Origin: Saccoglossus kowalevskii
Lineage: Eukaryota > Hemichordata > Enteropneusta > Harrimaniidae
Reading direction: 5' to 3'
DNA: 64,000 nucleotides
Assembly (NCBI RefSeq): GCF_000003605.2
Contig: NW_003126883.1
Location: 1,731,307 to 1,795,306 of the forward strand
The position numbers and the translations under genes were made by a program. The notes under the pieces are model-generated. The model saw nothing but the letters and a program-made list of their open reading frames with translations, ran no database searches and was not told the DNA's origin. This document shows, in pieces, positions 37,001-50,377 of this stretch (positions are counted from its first letter, which is position 1; each line of letters opens with the position of its first letter).

Positions 37001-38600
37001 GACCTGTCTGATGTATAACGTCTTTGTTAACCTTCAGTAACGTTATACCTGGAAACTAAACAAGGACTACAATAAGTGAACGGGTAAATCAGAAAACACG
37101 TACTTGAATATAGAAATGTATGAATATATACAGCTAACATGATTCAATATATTACCAAATGAGTAAATTGACACACTACATACATGTTGGTAGCAGGGGT
37201 TCTATATATACATAGCACGACATTTCTTTCTTTCAAAAGTCGGTCGCTAATAATACGAAAAATTATACTGGCAATTCCCGAAAATGATACTGGGGTACAC
37301 ACACATTTCCAATAAAAATGTCTAAGTGTCTGTTTCAACGAAGTAAAATAATTACGTTGTTGATGTCACTTGTTTGTTTCGTTTTGTATGATTACTAAGT
37401 ATGTTCGAATTTCAATATATATAAATGTATATTTTTGTCGATAGTATGTTACTGTTGGTTATTATTGGTGATAGTATCATGTTATTGTTGGTTATTATTG
37501 TTGATAGTATGTTATTAATGAATTGTATTGTAAAATTTCATATAGAAGTTAATTTTAAATAAACTCTGTAAGTCGTTTAAAAATGGCGTTAGTAAACCCG
37601 TATGTTATCCATACTGCTATGCGAGTTTTAAACATCGATAAATACAAGAACATTTTGCATTACCCCGGGTATGGTGTGTTAAATAATCTGATTACGTGTA
37701 CACATATTCGCCATGATGATATAAAATGTATTTAAAAAAATGTTTGTGTCATTCTCAGCATTAATGTAGCAGCTTTGTGTATGTTAATCCCTTGAGCGAA
37801 GATACCATTTTGTAGAAAATATCAAATCGTTTAATATAATCGTCAAACAATATGCTGTATTTAGTTCATATAATGAAAAATGCCTGTGCAACAAAATCTG
37901 GTTCATCCACTGACTAGAAGGCAAGTAATATCCAAAACGATTGACATCCCTCACTATTGTGGAATCACATGTCTCTGCATGCAACTTGAATATGTGAAAC
38001 CAGTTGTCATATATTTGATTACAACTTATAAGAACATAGTAACATATACGGGTTCTAGCGACTTACATATCTAAAGAAAAAAACTTAATCTGTCTTATTT
38101 CCTCTAACGTGTACTACATCCTTAAACAAATCGAGTTATTCAACACCAAAACTTGTCAGTAAAACACCTATAGGTTTCCATAACTGAAACCCGTGGAAAC
38201 AAAAGTCGTCACAGCACGCTCGGATATCAGATACACGTATAAGTCACTCTTCTGAAGTTGTTGTCTTTTTACCGAGCTTCATTCATAACACAGGATGTTA
38301 TAACGAGAGAAGGTACAAATTCCCTCTCATGGGAACGATGGATCATATGGCTTTACTTTTCATATTTACATTGACAGAGGTAGAAATATGAACTGTGAGC
38401 CGGAGGCCCGCGAATCTCTTGAAAACACAAAGTTCTCATTACATTCTACTGAGAGAGAGGGATAACGACAAAAGTGCCAAGCAAAAACAGCAATGCAACC
38501 TCCTTGCCACTTTAGGAAACATGACCTGTGTGAAATATTCTACCGAGACGTACCCGAAGTGCAGTTTTGGGAAATGTTAAGTCGGGGGTGGTGTAAGAGG
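34081..38600. other. CpG-rich non-coding DNA with a small tandem repeat
   Basis: Mixed unique sequence. At 37440-37520 a 30-33 bp unit (GATAGTAT, then TGTTGGTTATTATTG) repeats about two and a half times. An AAAATGGCG string, a weak YY1-type match, lies at about 37582-37589. No gene seen. Confidence 0.5.
37440..37520. repeat. 30-33 bp tandem repeat, about 2.6 copies
   Basis: Units start GATAGTATGTTACTG, GATAGTATCATGTTATTG and GATAGTATGTTATTAATG; a 3-bp insertion distinguishes the second. Confidence 0.85.
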
Positions 38601-39260
38601 GGGAGGGGGGAGTGTTGATGATTTGAATTCACGGAGGACCCTTGGTCTGATTCATTGTGTTAAAATTGCACCGGGGTTTCAATCACCCTGTGCCATTGGC
38701 TGGTTGAACTTTCCTTTTGTGGGCACAATGTATCTCTCTATCTGTAATCAACACTAACTGCTAATAACATGGGCGGAATGGCTCATTAGCTGATGTATAC
38801 AGTCATGTGAAAATAAGCTGTTCATGATCTAGCCAAGCCATGCATTGGAAATAGGCTGATCGGCTATCTCTAACAGATTAGTATAGGGGTTTCGGCAAGA
38901 AGAGACTGTCCCCCTTATCGCTGATGGTTGCCATGGCGATAGCCAACTTAACGCTGGATTAGCTTACATATTAGTTAGTGATAAGTCAGCGAGTAAAATT
39001 GCAATCTGATGAGGTACCACTGTGGATGCATAAGTTCAGACTTGGAGCCATCAAGACCATCATGAACATGGGGTGCTGAACTTCTGTTCGAATCGTTAAC
39101 TGTGCCCCTAGTGAGTCGGGCACCACTGGAAACAGAAACTCATCAATATGCTCAAATTTAATCAACATTTGCCTCGCTCGGAAAACTTGATCTGTGCATG
39201 AATGCAGGTGTTCGCACTTATGTTAGCTTTCTCCATGCCCTCTCTGTGTTACCATATAAG
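38601..39260. promoter_or_regulatory. Motif-dense block with X-box-like half site
   Basis: Sequence with many TAAT, GATTAG and CATTAG cores (CATTAGCTGATG near 38785, GGATTAGCTTAC near 38955). GTTGCCATGGCGAT at 38927-38940 has one perfect X-box half (GTTGCC) and one degenerate half. CCATTGGCTGG near 38692 is CCAAT-like. A 60-codon minus frame (38986-39168) overlaps the block but lacks splice or start support. Confidence 0.28.
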
Positions 39261-39304
39261 CGACTGGTAAATGTTTGACGCGGAGAGCTTATGTTTGGGT
39301 TAAA

Positions 39305-39640
39305 ATGTCGAGGCTAAGCGCCTGGGGCCGCCAGCTCTGGTTGGTCCAGATCCAGTCTGATAATCTCCGATGGTGTTTTCTTTATATTTCAAAAGGTGGT
39401 GCCGATAATGCGAACCTGGCCAGTCCAACTGTCTTGCCCGTTGATGGTGTTTTCATTGTAGCTACTTGCACCCGTGGTGGGAAGGCCAATTTGTTACATT
39501 ATGCTTCGTGCAATATTGTTTACGCCGGGACTAAGTTACAAGGAAAGAAAGCTAAACATTTGATCCTGTTCGAATTTACCCCATTCCCTGTCGACTTTCT
39601 GATGAATTTCCGTGCTTGGAATGTTTACATGTACTCTTAG
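39305..39640 (+). CDS. Open frame of unknown function (weak)
   Basis: ATG at 39305 opens 111 codons to a TAG. The product would start MSRLSAWGRQLWLVQIQ and carry a Gly/Ala/Asn patch followed by hydrophobic and Lys-rich segments. It has no recognised domain. The frame is open for about ten further codons upstream without an ATG. Length alone is not significant here, and there is no splice, poly(A) or homology support. It is listed because it is among the longest non-repetitive frames and its composition is not low-complexity. Confidence 0.15.
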   Translation: MSRLSAWGRQLWLVQIQSDNLRWCFLYISKGGADNANLASPTVLPVDGVFIVATCTRGGKANLLHYASCNIVYAGTKLQGKKAKHLILFEFTPFPVDFLMNFRAWNVYMYS

Positions 39641-40460
39641 CATGGTCTCTTGCGTCTGTGTATATTTATGCGCGGATCAGCTATGATCAACAAAGTAGAA
39701 AACGGATATGTGTAAGACCCTTCAATATTAGACTGTTGTTTTAATATTTGAACGGTAAAATTATCTCGGACAGGGACAAACATGTAATGGAGAATATTAA
39801 GGCAGATATAATTTCAACGCGAGCATTAGGGTGTAAAGTTGCGCGCCGTTAATGAGAGGGGAGGGTCTATCAGCGGTATCATTTAATACCCGCCCGTGTT
39901 ATTTCCCTCCTTCGAGATTTGGCGATGTTTGGTAGTCCAATCAACCGCCATTAGCCAGGCGTTCTTTTTCCAGTAGTACTAATTGGGTTTTAACTAGAGT
40001 CGTTGATCTAATCAGTGCATTAAAGATAGCTGACTTCTATCCCGAGCATTAACTTACAGACAGACAGCATACTCAGGCTACAATCAAACATTAGTTCTGA
40101 CACTTCCCTCTTCTTGGGCGCAACTTTTCTTCTTGAGACGAACCATGAACGCCTGCTAGTGGGTAGCGTACCCCCAACAATTATCGGTGAAATGTTCAGT
40201 GGTCGCCTTAATTTCTTTAGTTCCTAGAGGGCACGCGTTGTGGGTAGACGGCTTATTTCTAATTGTTTCGCCTTCTTTGGATATCTCACCAACGATATAT
40301 GTGTCCAACCGTGCCTGCGGGAAGTGGAGTGAATTCTGAAATCAGCCGTCAATCCTTTGCTAAAACCGGGTTACAGCATGTCAGCCGTGAGCAACGGACC
40401 AACATTAGGCTGATAAAACAAAGAGTGTGAGAATTGGTTCAAGAATTACAGTATATCACA
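39641..40460. promoter_or_regulatory. Motif-dense non-coding block
   Basis: 39860-40080 contains CCAATCAACCGCCATTAGCC and TACTAATTGGGTTTTAAC followed by TTGATCTAATCAGTG, a cluster of homeodomain/Pbx-like cores in moderately GC-rich DNA. No open frame is supported. Confidence 0.25.
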
Positions 40461-43400
40461 TTTCCAATGCAGGGAGTCGAAAGCAAGAGTGAAAATATAG
40501 CAACATACAAAGATTGGGAGATGGGAAATGGGACACAATATACAGTGTTTCACTACATAGACGGGTACTAACACCAGAAGTGTTAAATACATTTCAAACT
40601 TTAAGTTTGTAAGTTGTAGTTTTCACGAGGTGTGAGGAGTGCCTGCGTTAGGGGAAGGGGGCTTGTTATAATTATCGTTTAAACACTCCAAGACATCCAA
40701 TGGGAATTTGGACTATTTTATTTCGGATGATGTCACCCATAAGTGCGCCGAGTTAACCGAGAATCAATCCCCGCCGACATTTATTAAGAAAAATGATACA
40801 TTTGACGTATCGTTTTCACACGCTACACTCTTAGCTGCATTAGGGCTAGTTGTCCATGCTACGAATGATGTTGGTTGGTATCTGGGAGAAACTTTATATA
40901 CGATCGCGTTTTTATATAATTTAGCGAAATCTGTGGAATGTGTCGCCCCATGAACTGTTAAAGGGGTTATTCATTGAAAACAATTTTTTAATTTGTAAGT
41001 AGAGGTAATCGTCATTACATTGATGTGTCTCGGTTTTCGTCTGGCCCGACGAGTTTTCGGTAAATATCCCGATTGACACTTCGGCTGCTCTTCGTGTACT
41101 CCCTTTTACGCTGGTAATACTTCCAAAGGCCCTGTTCAATTATTCTTTACCCCCTAACTCCTTCTTTATAACCACCAGTCACCTAACGTCTTGTCACCAC
41201 AGGGTGATAGACCGCGCTTCAGCTGTCCAATGTTTTTTTTTCTAACCCCCCTTTCCCGTGGTAAGAAGAGGTAGCACTGTCCAATTTGCCGCGATGTCAA
41301 CAGTATCTTGTTAAACCGTAGCAAGATGTCTTAATTGGCTTCCGAATTCGGTTAAAATTTTCACATCCAAGTATAAATAGTAAAATCTGTTTGTTCAGGT
41401 AATCCGTATACCTGAGGCCGTTCTAAATTTTGGAATAACTGGGACTAAATATTCCTACGATGATCAATATCGCGCCCACCTAATCGAACAGCGTAAATGT
41501 TTTCTTGGACATAGTTTTTAAAATAAGACTCAGCCATCAATTGTCAATGCCTCTGTTGACGTCATTTTTTGTCAATTCATGGTTGTAATAATTTCATACA
41601 TGTACTCCCACAGTCGTGTGAGTTGATAAGATTGAACGGATTCGTGCGCTCGTTTATTGAACAAAATAATAAACCGTGGAACACAATCAATGCGAAGGTT
41701 ACATTCATTCCTGATGACAAGGGTTCATTATAATTTAATAGTTTGTGAACAAAATCAATATGACAATCATAGGAAAACAAAATTGAAATGATTAATGATG
41801 AATTCCTGAAACAAAAAAATAATAATACACCTCATCCGCATCGTTGGTTTAGTCTATAAACTGTATTTGTTTTAGTTCGTCTTCCATACTCGCAAAGTCA
41901 GTTACCGGTGAAGGGCGCACCGACTGGCCTAACGACATGTGGGGTATCCTCATATTTTGTCATGGTCGGGGGATTTGCCCAATTTGTGAGCGCATGTGTG
42001 TGTGTGTGTTTTTTTTTCACTTTTAAAAGTATAAGTGAGTTATATTTATGGGAAATTTCCCCAAAGAATAATAGAGAAAACCCCGTTATCCGTTGACGGC
42101 ATTATAGCTATAGAAAATGGCATAATCGTGCTCATGTAGGGTTTCTACTTTCTACAATGAATGGCGCTGGTCACATGAGACAATGCGGAACAGTACAATT
42201 TGCTGGCAAAATCACATCCCAAGCGTCCCATCTAGACATTTTGTCTGGCGTGATTGTTTTCACAAAGCTGGGCCCATTTTTTTTTACTTATAAATCAACC
42301 GCATTAGGTGAACATACTTACTGCACCATGAAAAGTTTCTGATTTCATCAACTGAAAGAAGGATGAAAAAGCATGACCTATGAAACTTCCATGGAGTGAG
42401 AGAAAGAAAAAAAACGACGATCATTGGATTGCCAATGAGCATATATTGAGCAGACACACCACCAATCGCCGCCTGGATACAAGCGTGAAGAGCAGCGAGA
42501 GTAAAATTGTCGGTTGCCGGAAGTTGGCATGATTAGATTTAGTACTCTATGATATATCACAGTCACACTGCCTCGCGTTAAATACCAATGGGAGTGAGTG
42601 AGCAAGCACCTAGAGGATGTCCGTTGTCTTTGTGATTTCGCTTACATAGTGCTTACTATAAATGAATCCGTAAACTGGATTCTCTCTTGAAACCTATCTC
42701 TGTCTAATCTCCCAACTTCATTTTCTCACTGATAATCGATCTGAACTAATCTATCGTGACGATCTCTCCGTCGTGTAGGAAAATATTATCTCCAAGTTGG
42801 TGTGTGTGTATATTGGCCGGTAAATATACAGACGTAATTGGGTTGCCACCAAACTATCTTTCTCGCTGATTCCCTGAGGTGCCTCTAAATGGGGTGTTGA
42901 TGCATGAGTTGATGGAAAGACGCCTCGACTAATTTGCATTAAATTTAGAGAGAGAGAAAGGAAAAGAGACAAGTTAGGCTGGATGGATGGTTACGACGGT
43001 GACTTCTACTGTCTTCTTGCCTCAAATATTACAGCGAGAAAGTGTGGCTGTACATCTTATACATGCCGTGCACTGTAGTAAAAAAACACGCAATAGATCG
43101 GATTTTTTAAGTTTCTAAAATAACCCCCCCCCTATATTTCCGCTGTATCGCTGTCATCATCTGGGATAGCTTCACGGTTGGATGAAAATATCTTATCAAA
43201 ATATAATAAAACAGGATTTATGTCTCAGATTAAAGCTAGCTGATCGATGTCAAAATAGGTTATTTGTTAGGTGTTTACTAAATCAGTAAATAAAATAATT
43301 TGGTTTGGTTTGGGGTTAATGACGAATATATGTGCGTATATTGTGTACACACTGACAGATCAGCTGTTATTCTGCGCTGTTATACACGAATTTGGGGTTT

Positions 43401-43480
43401 TTGTTTTTTAATTATTACTCCAATACTTTCTCCTTTTGAAGTTGTCTCGGTCGAAGCCAAAAGTTCGTCGCGTCTATATC
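40461..43480. other. CpG-rich non-coding DNA
   Basis: Unique sequence. A short (TG)n run with a following T tract lies at 41995-42018 and a C9 tract at 43124-43132. Frames at 40708-40953 and 41908-42342 are within chance. No gene seen. Confidence 0.5.
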
Positions 43481-45200
43481 GGTTGTGAATCTGCAATAAC
43501 GTCGTTGTTAACGTGTAATGCCCGTGTATAACAAATTATACCCGGTGGCAGCAGCTTATTAATATTCATCATGTCATCCGGGTACCTGTGACCTCACGTA
43601 TCCCAGTCGAGTTCATGATGCCAGGAGCATTGTTTTGGTAACTCAAGTTGCAGCGCTAGTGGTGGATTGGATCGGTTGGGGTAACGTAAATAATCATCCG
43701 ATGTGTTAACATACTTTTCTCTTGCAAATGTATTATGTGGCTTTATTTAGGCGTCACGGTGGGCCAAAGTACCAAGAATCGGGATAGCCAGTCGGTTGGA
43801 CAAAACATTGCAACAATGTATTCTTTTCAAATAAACGTTATAACTTATTGCATTAAAGCATATAAAAAAGATAGATGAAAAAAAAACACGTTATTACACA
43901 AATAATAATTACACAAAAATAGAAAAATAAACAATGCCCAGTACAGTTGTACGTTAGTTCAGTGGTCGAGGAGTTTGGGGTGGAAAGAACCCTAAAAACA
44001 AGTGAGCTCGGTCCACGTGTCTATAGATATTTTATTTACCGCAAACATGTGATCAAAAACACATCTCGAAGCGACTATTTTAATTGTTCTTTCCTTTTCC
44101 ACTTTTCTGGTTCATTAGAAAGATTGTCTCAGTAAGACCGCGCGAAAAGAAAAGAAAATGACGCATTTAACGAATTCCCCGCCACCCATTGTGAATGAGC
44201 TAGATTGTCAAACAAAATCTCTTATTATGTAGAATTTCTTTAGCAGAAACTGCTAATCGAGTGGCCTTCAAGAGAAAAAAACGGAAATGCAGAAGTTAAT
44301 TCATGCGATTGTATTGTGACGTGACGGATGACATCATCATCGCGGGAAACAAAGCCAAAGCAACCCCCCCCCGTCAACAGACTTAATATTATTAAATCAG
44401 AAGAGTTCTCGTTTTCAAACTGGGAGTGTTGGAGTGTCGGCTTATTTACTCATCCCTGTATCGATACCGTTTGATTCGCGCCGTTTTGTAACGCTGAACC
44501 GTTTTTCATTGCGCATGATCGAACTCACACTATGCCAACATCCGGGCGAGACGACGTATCCTGCATTTTAATCTCTCGGTGCGTCTGGTCGTCTTCCTAT
44601 AAGCCCCCGTCAAATTGGGAGAGAACAAGCAGGATGGCAACTCCCAGCTGGCTGGGCTACAACTAATTCCACCCTAATTCATCTTACTGATACTGTTGTT
44701 GTTAACAAAAATACGCGATATTTTAAACTCAATCCTCCATAACCTGGCATCAGTCGTTGCTCGTTTGCAACAAAAACACATGTAAAATGCCCTCGTGTTT
44801 TATAATATGAACGATATGATATGATTTCTAGTAAATACTTGTTTTTGGTGTCCAAATTACAGCGTCTATTACGACGAAGCACACTAAAAGAATAAACCAA
44901 AGGTGGACTTTTTCATTGTTTAATTTTTGGCGGGAAAATAAAATCTTTATGTACATCCAAGACGACCATACTGCTTGATGATAAAGGAGCAGTTGTGTCA
45001 ACTTCTATCATTCCTAGGTACACTTACACGCGCGTGCATTTCAACAATACGTTGAATAGATATTCAGCTTACAAATCTGATCAATAAATATTAATTTCAG
45101 ATTTTCTCAAGTGAACATTATTCATATTCTAAACGCCATGCGCTTGGATCTTTTGAAAGGAACAAACGAATCGGAGATGTGTTCAGTTATTAAAACAAAC
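43481..45200. other. CpG-rich non-coding DNA, two GC-richer patches
   Basis: 43540-43690 (CCGGTGGCAGCAGC, then TATTAATATTCATCATGTC) and 44400-44680 are richer in CpG and have promoter- or enhancer-like texture. A C9 tract is at 44364-44372. No coding exon was supported. Confidence 0.45.
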
Positions 45201-45586
45201 TGGTGTTTTAAACCCTCATCAGTCGGCGGCATCGTTGAGACGCCCCTGGGCAGAAAAGATGTTTTCGTCAAATCTCCGTGATTTTTGTTTGAGAGTGACA
45301 TACCGCCAGCTGCCCCGCTACGGCGTCGATTAGCTTCTAACCCACTGGTACACGTGTTTCAGTCTACCGTTTAGTCACGTTAACAGTGGGTCTATGAAGC
45401 CGATTTCATCCCTCCTTGCTTGCTAGCTTACTTCACACTGTAACGGCCCGGGGGTAGTCGGTGCCTAGCTTTGGTGCGTTCGGGGAGCTAAAGCTGCCAG
45501 GTCTTTTGTGTCGCTCAAGTTTGTATTCTTCGGCCTGTTTTCCGCATATTTTCGCTTGAAAGCTCTGTATGTGCGTGTCAACAAAG
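45201..45586 (+). promoter_or_regulatory. Candidate promoter and first exon ending at AAAG|GTGAGG
   Basis: A locally CpG- and GC-rich stretch (ACCGCCAGCTGCCCCGCTAC, GTAACGGCCCGGGGGTAG) leads to ATGTGCGTGTCAACAAAG followed by the donor-like GTGAGG at 45587. Read as an exon it would encode only M-C-V-S-T-K before the intron, or could be wholly 5' UTR. No TATA box was seen. The combination of CpG patch and donor suggests, but does not prove, a transcription start on the plus strand. Confidence 0.22.
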
Positions 45587-48500
45587 GTGAGGCGGGCCAA
45601 TGCATTTTCTTCCCTTCCATACTCGCATTTAAATAGATTGTCTCAACGAGATGCTAATGTAAATTGCGCCTCCTGGCATCGTTGCAGGCCTTTCTTTACC
45701 CTTTATTGTGGGGTGAGATTTAATTTTCCACCGATACTCCAGCTAAGTGGTGGAAATGTCATCTACACCGATCACAGCTTGGATCGTACTCAATCATGTA
45801 CGCGGAGAATACGGAGAATGGAAACACTTGGGCAAAACTAAACGCAGAGAAGAACGCACGCACATGTACCCGAACCGGGACGCTAAATCAGTACTCCGTT
45901 GGCAACACTCTTCCTTATTACATTAATACTGAATAATATTTATTTTCATTGGCGTTCTTGGGTCAATTACAGAATGAGATCCACACCTTCATTAAATGAA
46001 CTCCATTCAGCTACTGTACACTAATTCAATTGGGTTTTCAGCCTCCTTTCTCTGGAGCTCACATAGGATTCAAAGAATGCCCTCTAGTTTTCAATAAATC
46101 GCCTCTGTACACACAGATACATTTCATGGACGTAGGCGTTTCAGCTCGGTGTGCATGCCCGAGACGCCGGACCGAGTATGTCACGCTAATATAGTAGATT
46201 GATCTGGGTAAATTGCGTATATTACTTTCAGTCGCCGAGCTTCCACAAAGTATCTTGCAAGTGTGACTAATATCTTCCAGAGAGCACAGAGCAAATACTT
46301 GTTAATAATTTACACGAAAAAAATTAACGATGAATATCTGACCCGCTGATATGAATCGATTAAGGCGGGCAATATCCGTTCAGCGTGATGTAGTCGTTAT
46401 AGGCAGGTGATTTCACCGACCAAACAAACTTCACGTACACATTTTTTTTGGAGTTTCTCTCTAGTAGTAATTGTTAAATCTAAAGCAACCCGTTTATTGC
46501 TTAACAGTGTTTGGTTTAAAAAAACAGCGCCCGGTTTGTTGACACCCTACCTCGAATGTCGCCGCGAACGGAGAGCTGGAGCTTCAAGAACCCCGATTAT
46601 ACCAGTTAGCTATAGCAAGTACACCAGTGACATCGCATTTCAATTGATAAATCCGTAGAAAAATTATTGAAAGCGTAACAAGAATAAAAAACAGTGTTTG
46701 ATTGCCAGCCTAAAACAAATATCAAATTTTCAATATGCATATATTATGTAATAGTAACCTACTATGTACACATTGCCCGCCCTACCGTAACTGTTCCCCG
46801 TTTTTTTTTCCTGAGAAGGTTGGTAAAAGGCCTCCTTTCAATAAACCCATACCACCCGCCATGCTTTCAAGAAGCAATAGCAACCTGGCGCGCACATTTT
46901 GGTCTCCGTCATTGTCATTCATTGTGTCGCCCATTAAATGACTTTGTAATTAACCAGCCACGCTCATATTTTATATAAACATTTATTTTTGTTTTACTAA
47001 CAGTCGCAATATCAGTCAATGGACAAAACATTGCAATGCCGTATTTTTGTTTTATTTCATCAAAGCGAAGCGGAAAAGAATTTAAAAGTTAGTCGCCGAA
47101 GGCCGTGTTTTATGGGCATTGCATGACATCGAGTGGGGTGTATTGGCCCTTTCTAGTTGACATCCTGGCTAATTTGTTATCAAAACTACCTTTGTTCCGA
47201 CGTTAATTGCGTCGCTCTTTTCAGAGTCAATGCCTCTTCTTCTCCCCCTTTGGTGATATTTCTATGATGTGCATTTCAGTAATAACATTATATTAGGGGG
47301 TAATAGAATTACAGACTGTTTATAGTTTGCTACACTAGCGCGACTCTCTCAGGATTATCACTCAATCCATAACATCACGTGACCGTTACTTTTTTTCAAG
47401 CCTCGCTGTTTCCCATCATGCATAGGGTACAGGAAATGAAAGCAGAGCAGATTTCCCTGCCTAATTTTGGTATATTATCTAAGTATATGGTTATGTCATA
47501 TTTTTAGGAAATTCCACCTTTTTTTCTCATGTGAACTTTTCTGTTTCTTGCAATGGTATCATGATATATGTCAAGCTTGCGGGTGAGCCCGCTTGAAAAT
47601 AAAGAACATCATATAATCGACTTTTAAAATAACGTAAACAATTTCGAAACAACAATCAATACATATACATATACACTGAAACCCCAACGTTCGTTTGTTT
47701 GCGACCCTTCCGTGACGCGCTGACGTTGTTCTCGTCGCGGTAATTATAAAACACGTACCTTTATCGTCTTCAATATTATCAACACGGAACACTAATTGTT
47801 TTCAAAGTTTCTGTACTAATTGTTTCCAGTTGCTTCCAGTATGACATTTTACTTCCCAACAACGACTGCGAGTGTATCCTTCGATCCCCGTATACAACAA
47901 GAAATATGTTATATTGGTAACATTTTTAGTGTCAGTAATGTGACCAAAAAAAATGAAATAATTTGTTGTAGAATATATGTTCTATCTTCTTGGATATAGA
48001 ATTATTGTTGTACAAATGTTATTGAATAAACAAAGGAACTTAACTCTAACATTTGCGCACGTTTCCAATCAATTAAAACGTTCTCCCTTCACTAATTTAG
48101 TACATTTACAAATTCGTAAAATTAATTTATCAATAAAAAGTATCAAAACCAAATTGTGTGTGTTAATATGGACACGGTTTGATATAACGAAGTCGTGATT
48201 TGTTTTTAAAACAATATAGCATTCCTATTTGGAAGGAGAACACTTTGAAATATGGGTAGTAGATTGGGCTTGGCATACATCAACACATCACATAGTTGTG
48301 GATAGATAGGATATCTTTGTTTTAAAGTCATAATTACAGCTGAAAAAAGAAAACATATCAAAACGGTATCAGCCTAGTAAAAGTAGATGTATGTTTTGTT
48401 TCAATATAGATGGAGTACGATAACAGCATATCTGATTATATCACATATCTCCCAAGTAATCACTTTCAAATCCTATGTATTTGGACGCATTAAGTCAAAA

Positions 48501-48962
48501 AAATACTCGCGTCCTAGAATAATTGTCATAAAAAACTAGTAACGGATAACTGCTCTATTAAATAAATTGAACATACGCCAAGTGCTAAGGTAGATGTAGG
48601 GAGTTGACCTCAGTTACAATATGTTGTCTAAGCTCTACGTATCAGCTAAAAATCATCGAAAGGGCAAGGTGCGCTGACCCGCTCACCCATACGTCTTTCT
48701 TGGCAATAATATGATGGAAAAGGGGACGGTGAGTGACAGGAGGCAGGCTCGCTGTTGTCACGGCATCCAACACCTTGGGATAATGTATGCTAAGCTGGTG
48801 TGGATGCGACAGAGTAAACTAGCTTTGTAATGTAACATATTTATATAAAATACACACACCGTCAGCTTTGAGCGTTTACGTTGAAATGAGGTCATTTTAT
48901 CCCCTTGATTCTGTATCCCTGGCTAAATAATATGAAAGGCGTAAAAGTTGACAGTTTGCGCG

Positions 48963-48993
<31 letters not shown>

Positions 48994-50377
48994 TAACAAT
49001 AGCGAGGGGGAAAGCTGGACGTATAGCACAGAATCCACTCCTTTATTCAGTCACATCATAATGGAGTATATCGAAGTACACTATGCATTTAGCTACACCC
49101 CCTCTGCGAGGCTTATATTTGTCAATGCGATGACAACATATGTGGCAACAAACAAACAAAAGAAATGTGAATATTGCGTTTTATTATAACCCATACTATA
49201 ACAATCGTCCTTGGCAGCATCGTTACGTAGCCCAACAGTACATAGGGAGCCTATCACCTGTCTCCATGTATACACTCGAACAAACACCACCTCCATGATA
49301 CAGAGCAATTTCATTCGCACGTTCCAGGCTATTATCATACCATGCAGCTATTTCCATTTTTTTAAAAAAGACAAAAAAAAAATCGCAATTTTGGGATAAA
49401 TTTTGGTTCTATTCAATATAAAACGATGACAGTTTGTGAAAAAGAAAAGTTTTTTTGAAAAAATGTTTCAAGTTACTGCTTGAAAACAAAAATCTTACCG
49501 AGCTTTCCTTTTTTGGCGGGAAAGATGAGTTGAACTCCGATGCCATAATGATAAACGAATAGTGACAACTCAATGCATTATTAAGCTTAAAAGTTGGCAG
49601 TAATGCTGTCGTGTACCCGGGGTATCACAATGTTTTGGATAATTGATCACATGGGTACGTTGTCATAATAGACCCGATCACGTGGACAAAGAACTGAGAT
49701 CACTACGTCTCTTTCTTTTACACATTTCTCACAAATACAAGTGAAATATTAATATTACAAATTCTGCAAAGTGTACATGTTTATTCGTAACCCTATACTT
49801 CGCATCGCCCCGAGCTAACCAGGCGATTGTCTTGCCGTACTTGTCAACCTAATTGAAAAGCGCTTGCAGTATTTACTTTTTAATTTGGAGATATTGTGGT
49901 AAAATTGCCATAAAATTACTTGGGAGTCGACATAGTCTCGTCGCAAGATTAAATGTCCACTATGGATTGCAAGCGGTAGTCACCGCTCGCGTTCAATGGT
50001 GGCGAAACAAAAAAATGAGCAACCAGGGAAAATGCGAGAAATATATTTAAGTGTCATCATATGGATGGTAAACTTTTTTCTGGTTTCTTGTATATTAACA
50101 GCCGCACTGTAATCAATAAATGTGTAAACTAAGCTGGCTGGAAAGAATTTAATAAAACTGAAATAATACAATGTTTTCTTGCCGCTGGCATCTTTACTGC
50201 AGAGGTCCGCAGTGTAAAAGCGACCTGGCCATTCATTGTATGGTCCCAATGTTGACAAAGCTAGTGGATGTCGACAGCGTACCCATGCCACACACATAGC
50301 GCTGTAAATGAAGAAAACATTACTCAACAACCATAATTTTACAATTGCAAACTTAACAAACTCAGAGCTATTTTGTT
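45587..50377. other. CpG-rich non-coding DNA with a motif-dense patch
   Basis: 45900-46110 is locally CpG-poor and motif-rich (CATTAATACTGAATAATATT, CACTAATTCAATTGGG), resembling a conserved non-coding element. The remainder has no supported gene; frames at 46407-46978 and 49980-50447 are within chance. Confidence 0.45.
48963..48990. repeat. T28 homopolymer
   Basis: Twenty-eight consecutive T between GTTTGCGCG and ACATAACAATAG. It could be the tail of a retroposed sequence on the minus strand; no flanking target duplication was recognised. Confidence 0.97.

Noticed and set aside
39102-39123. GTGCCC..GGGCAC dyad as a small RNA or terminator
   Set aside because: Six-base arms with a 10-base loop occur readily by chance and nothing around it supports a function.
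48963-48990. T28 run as the tail of a retrogene or SINE
   Set aside because: No flanking target duplication and no gene- or SINE-like body was recognised beside it.
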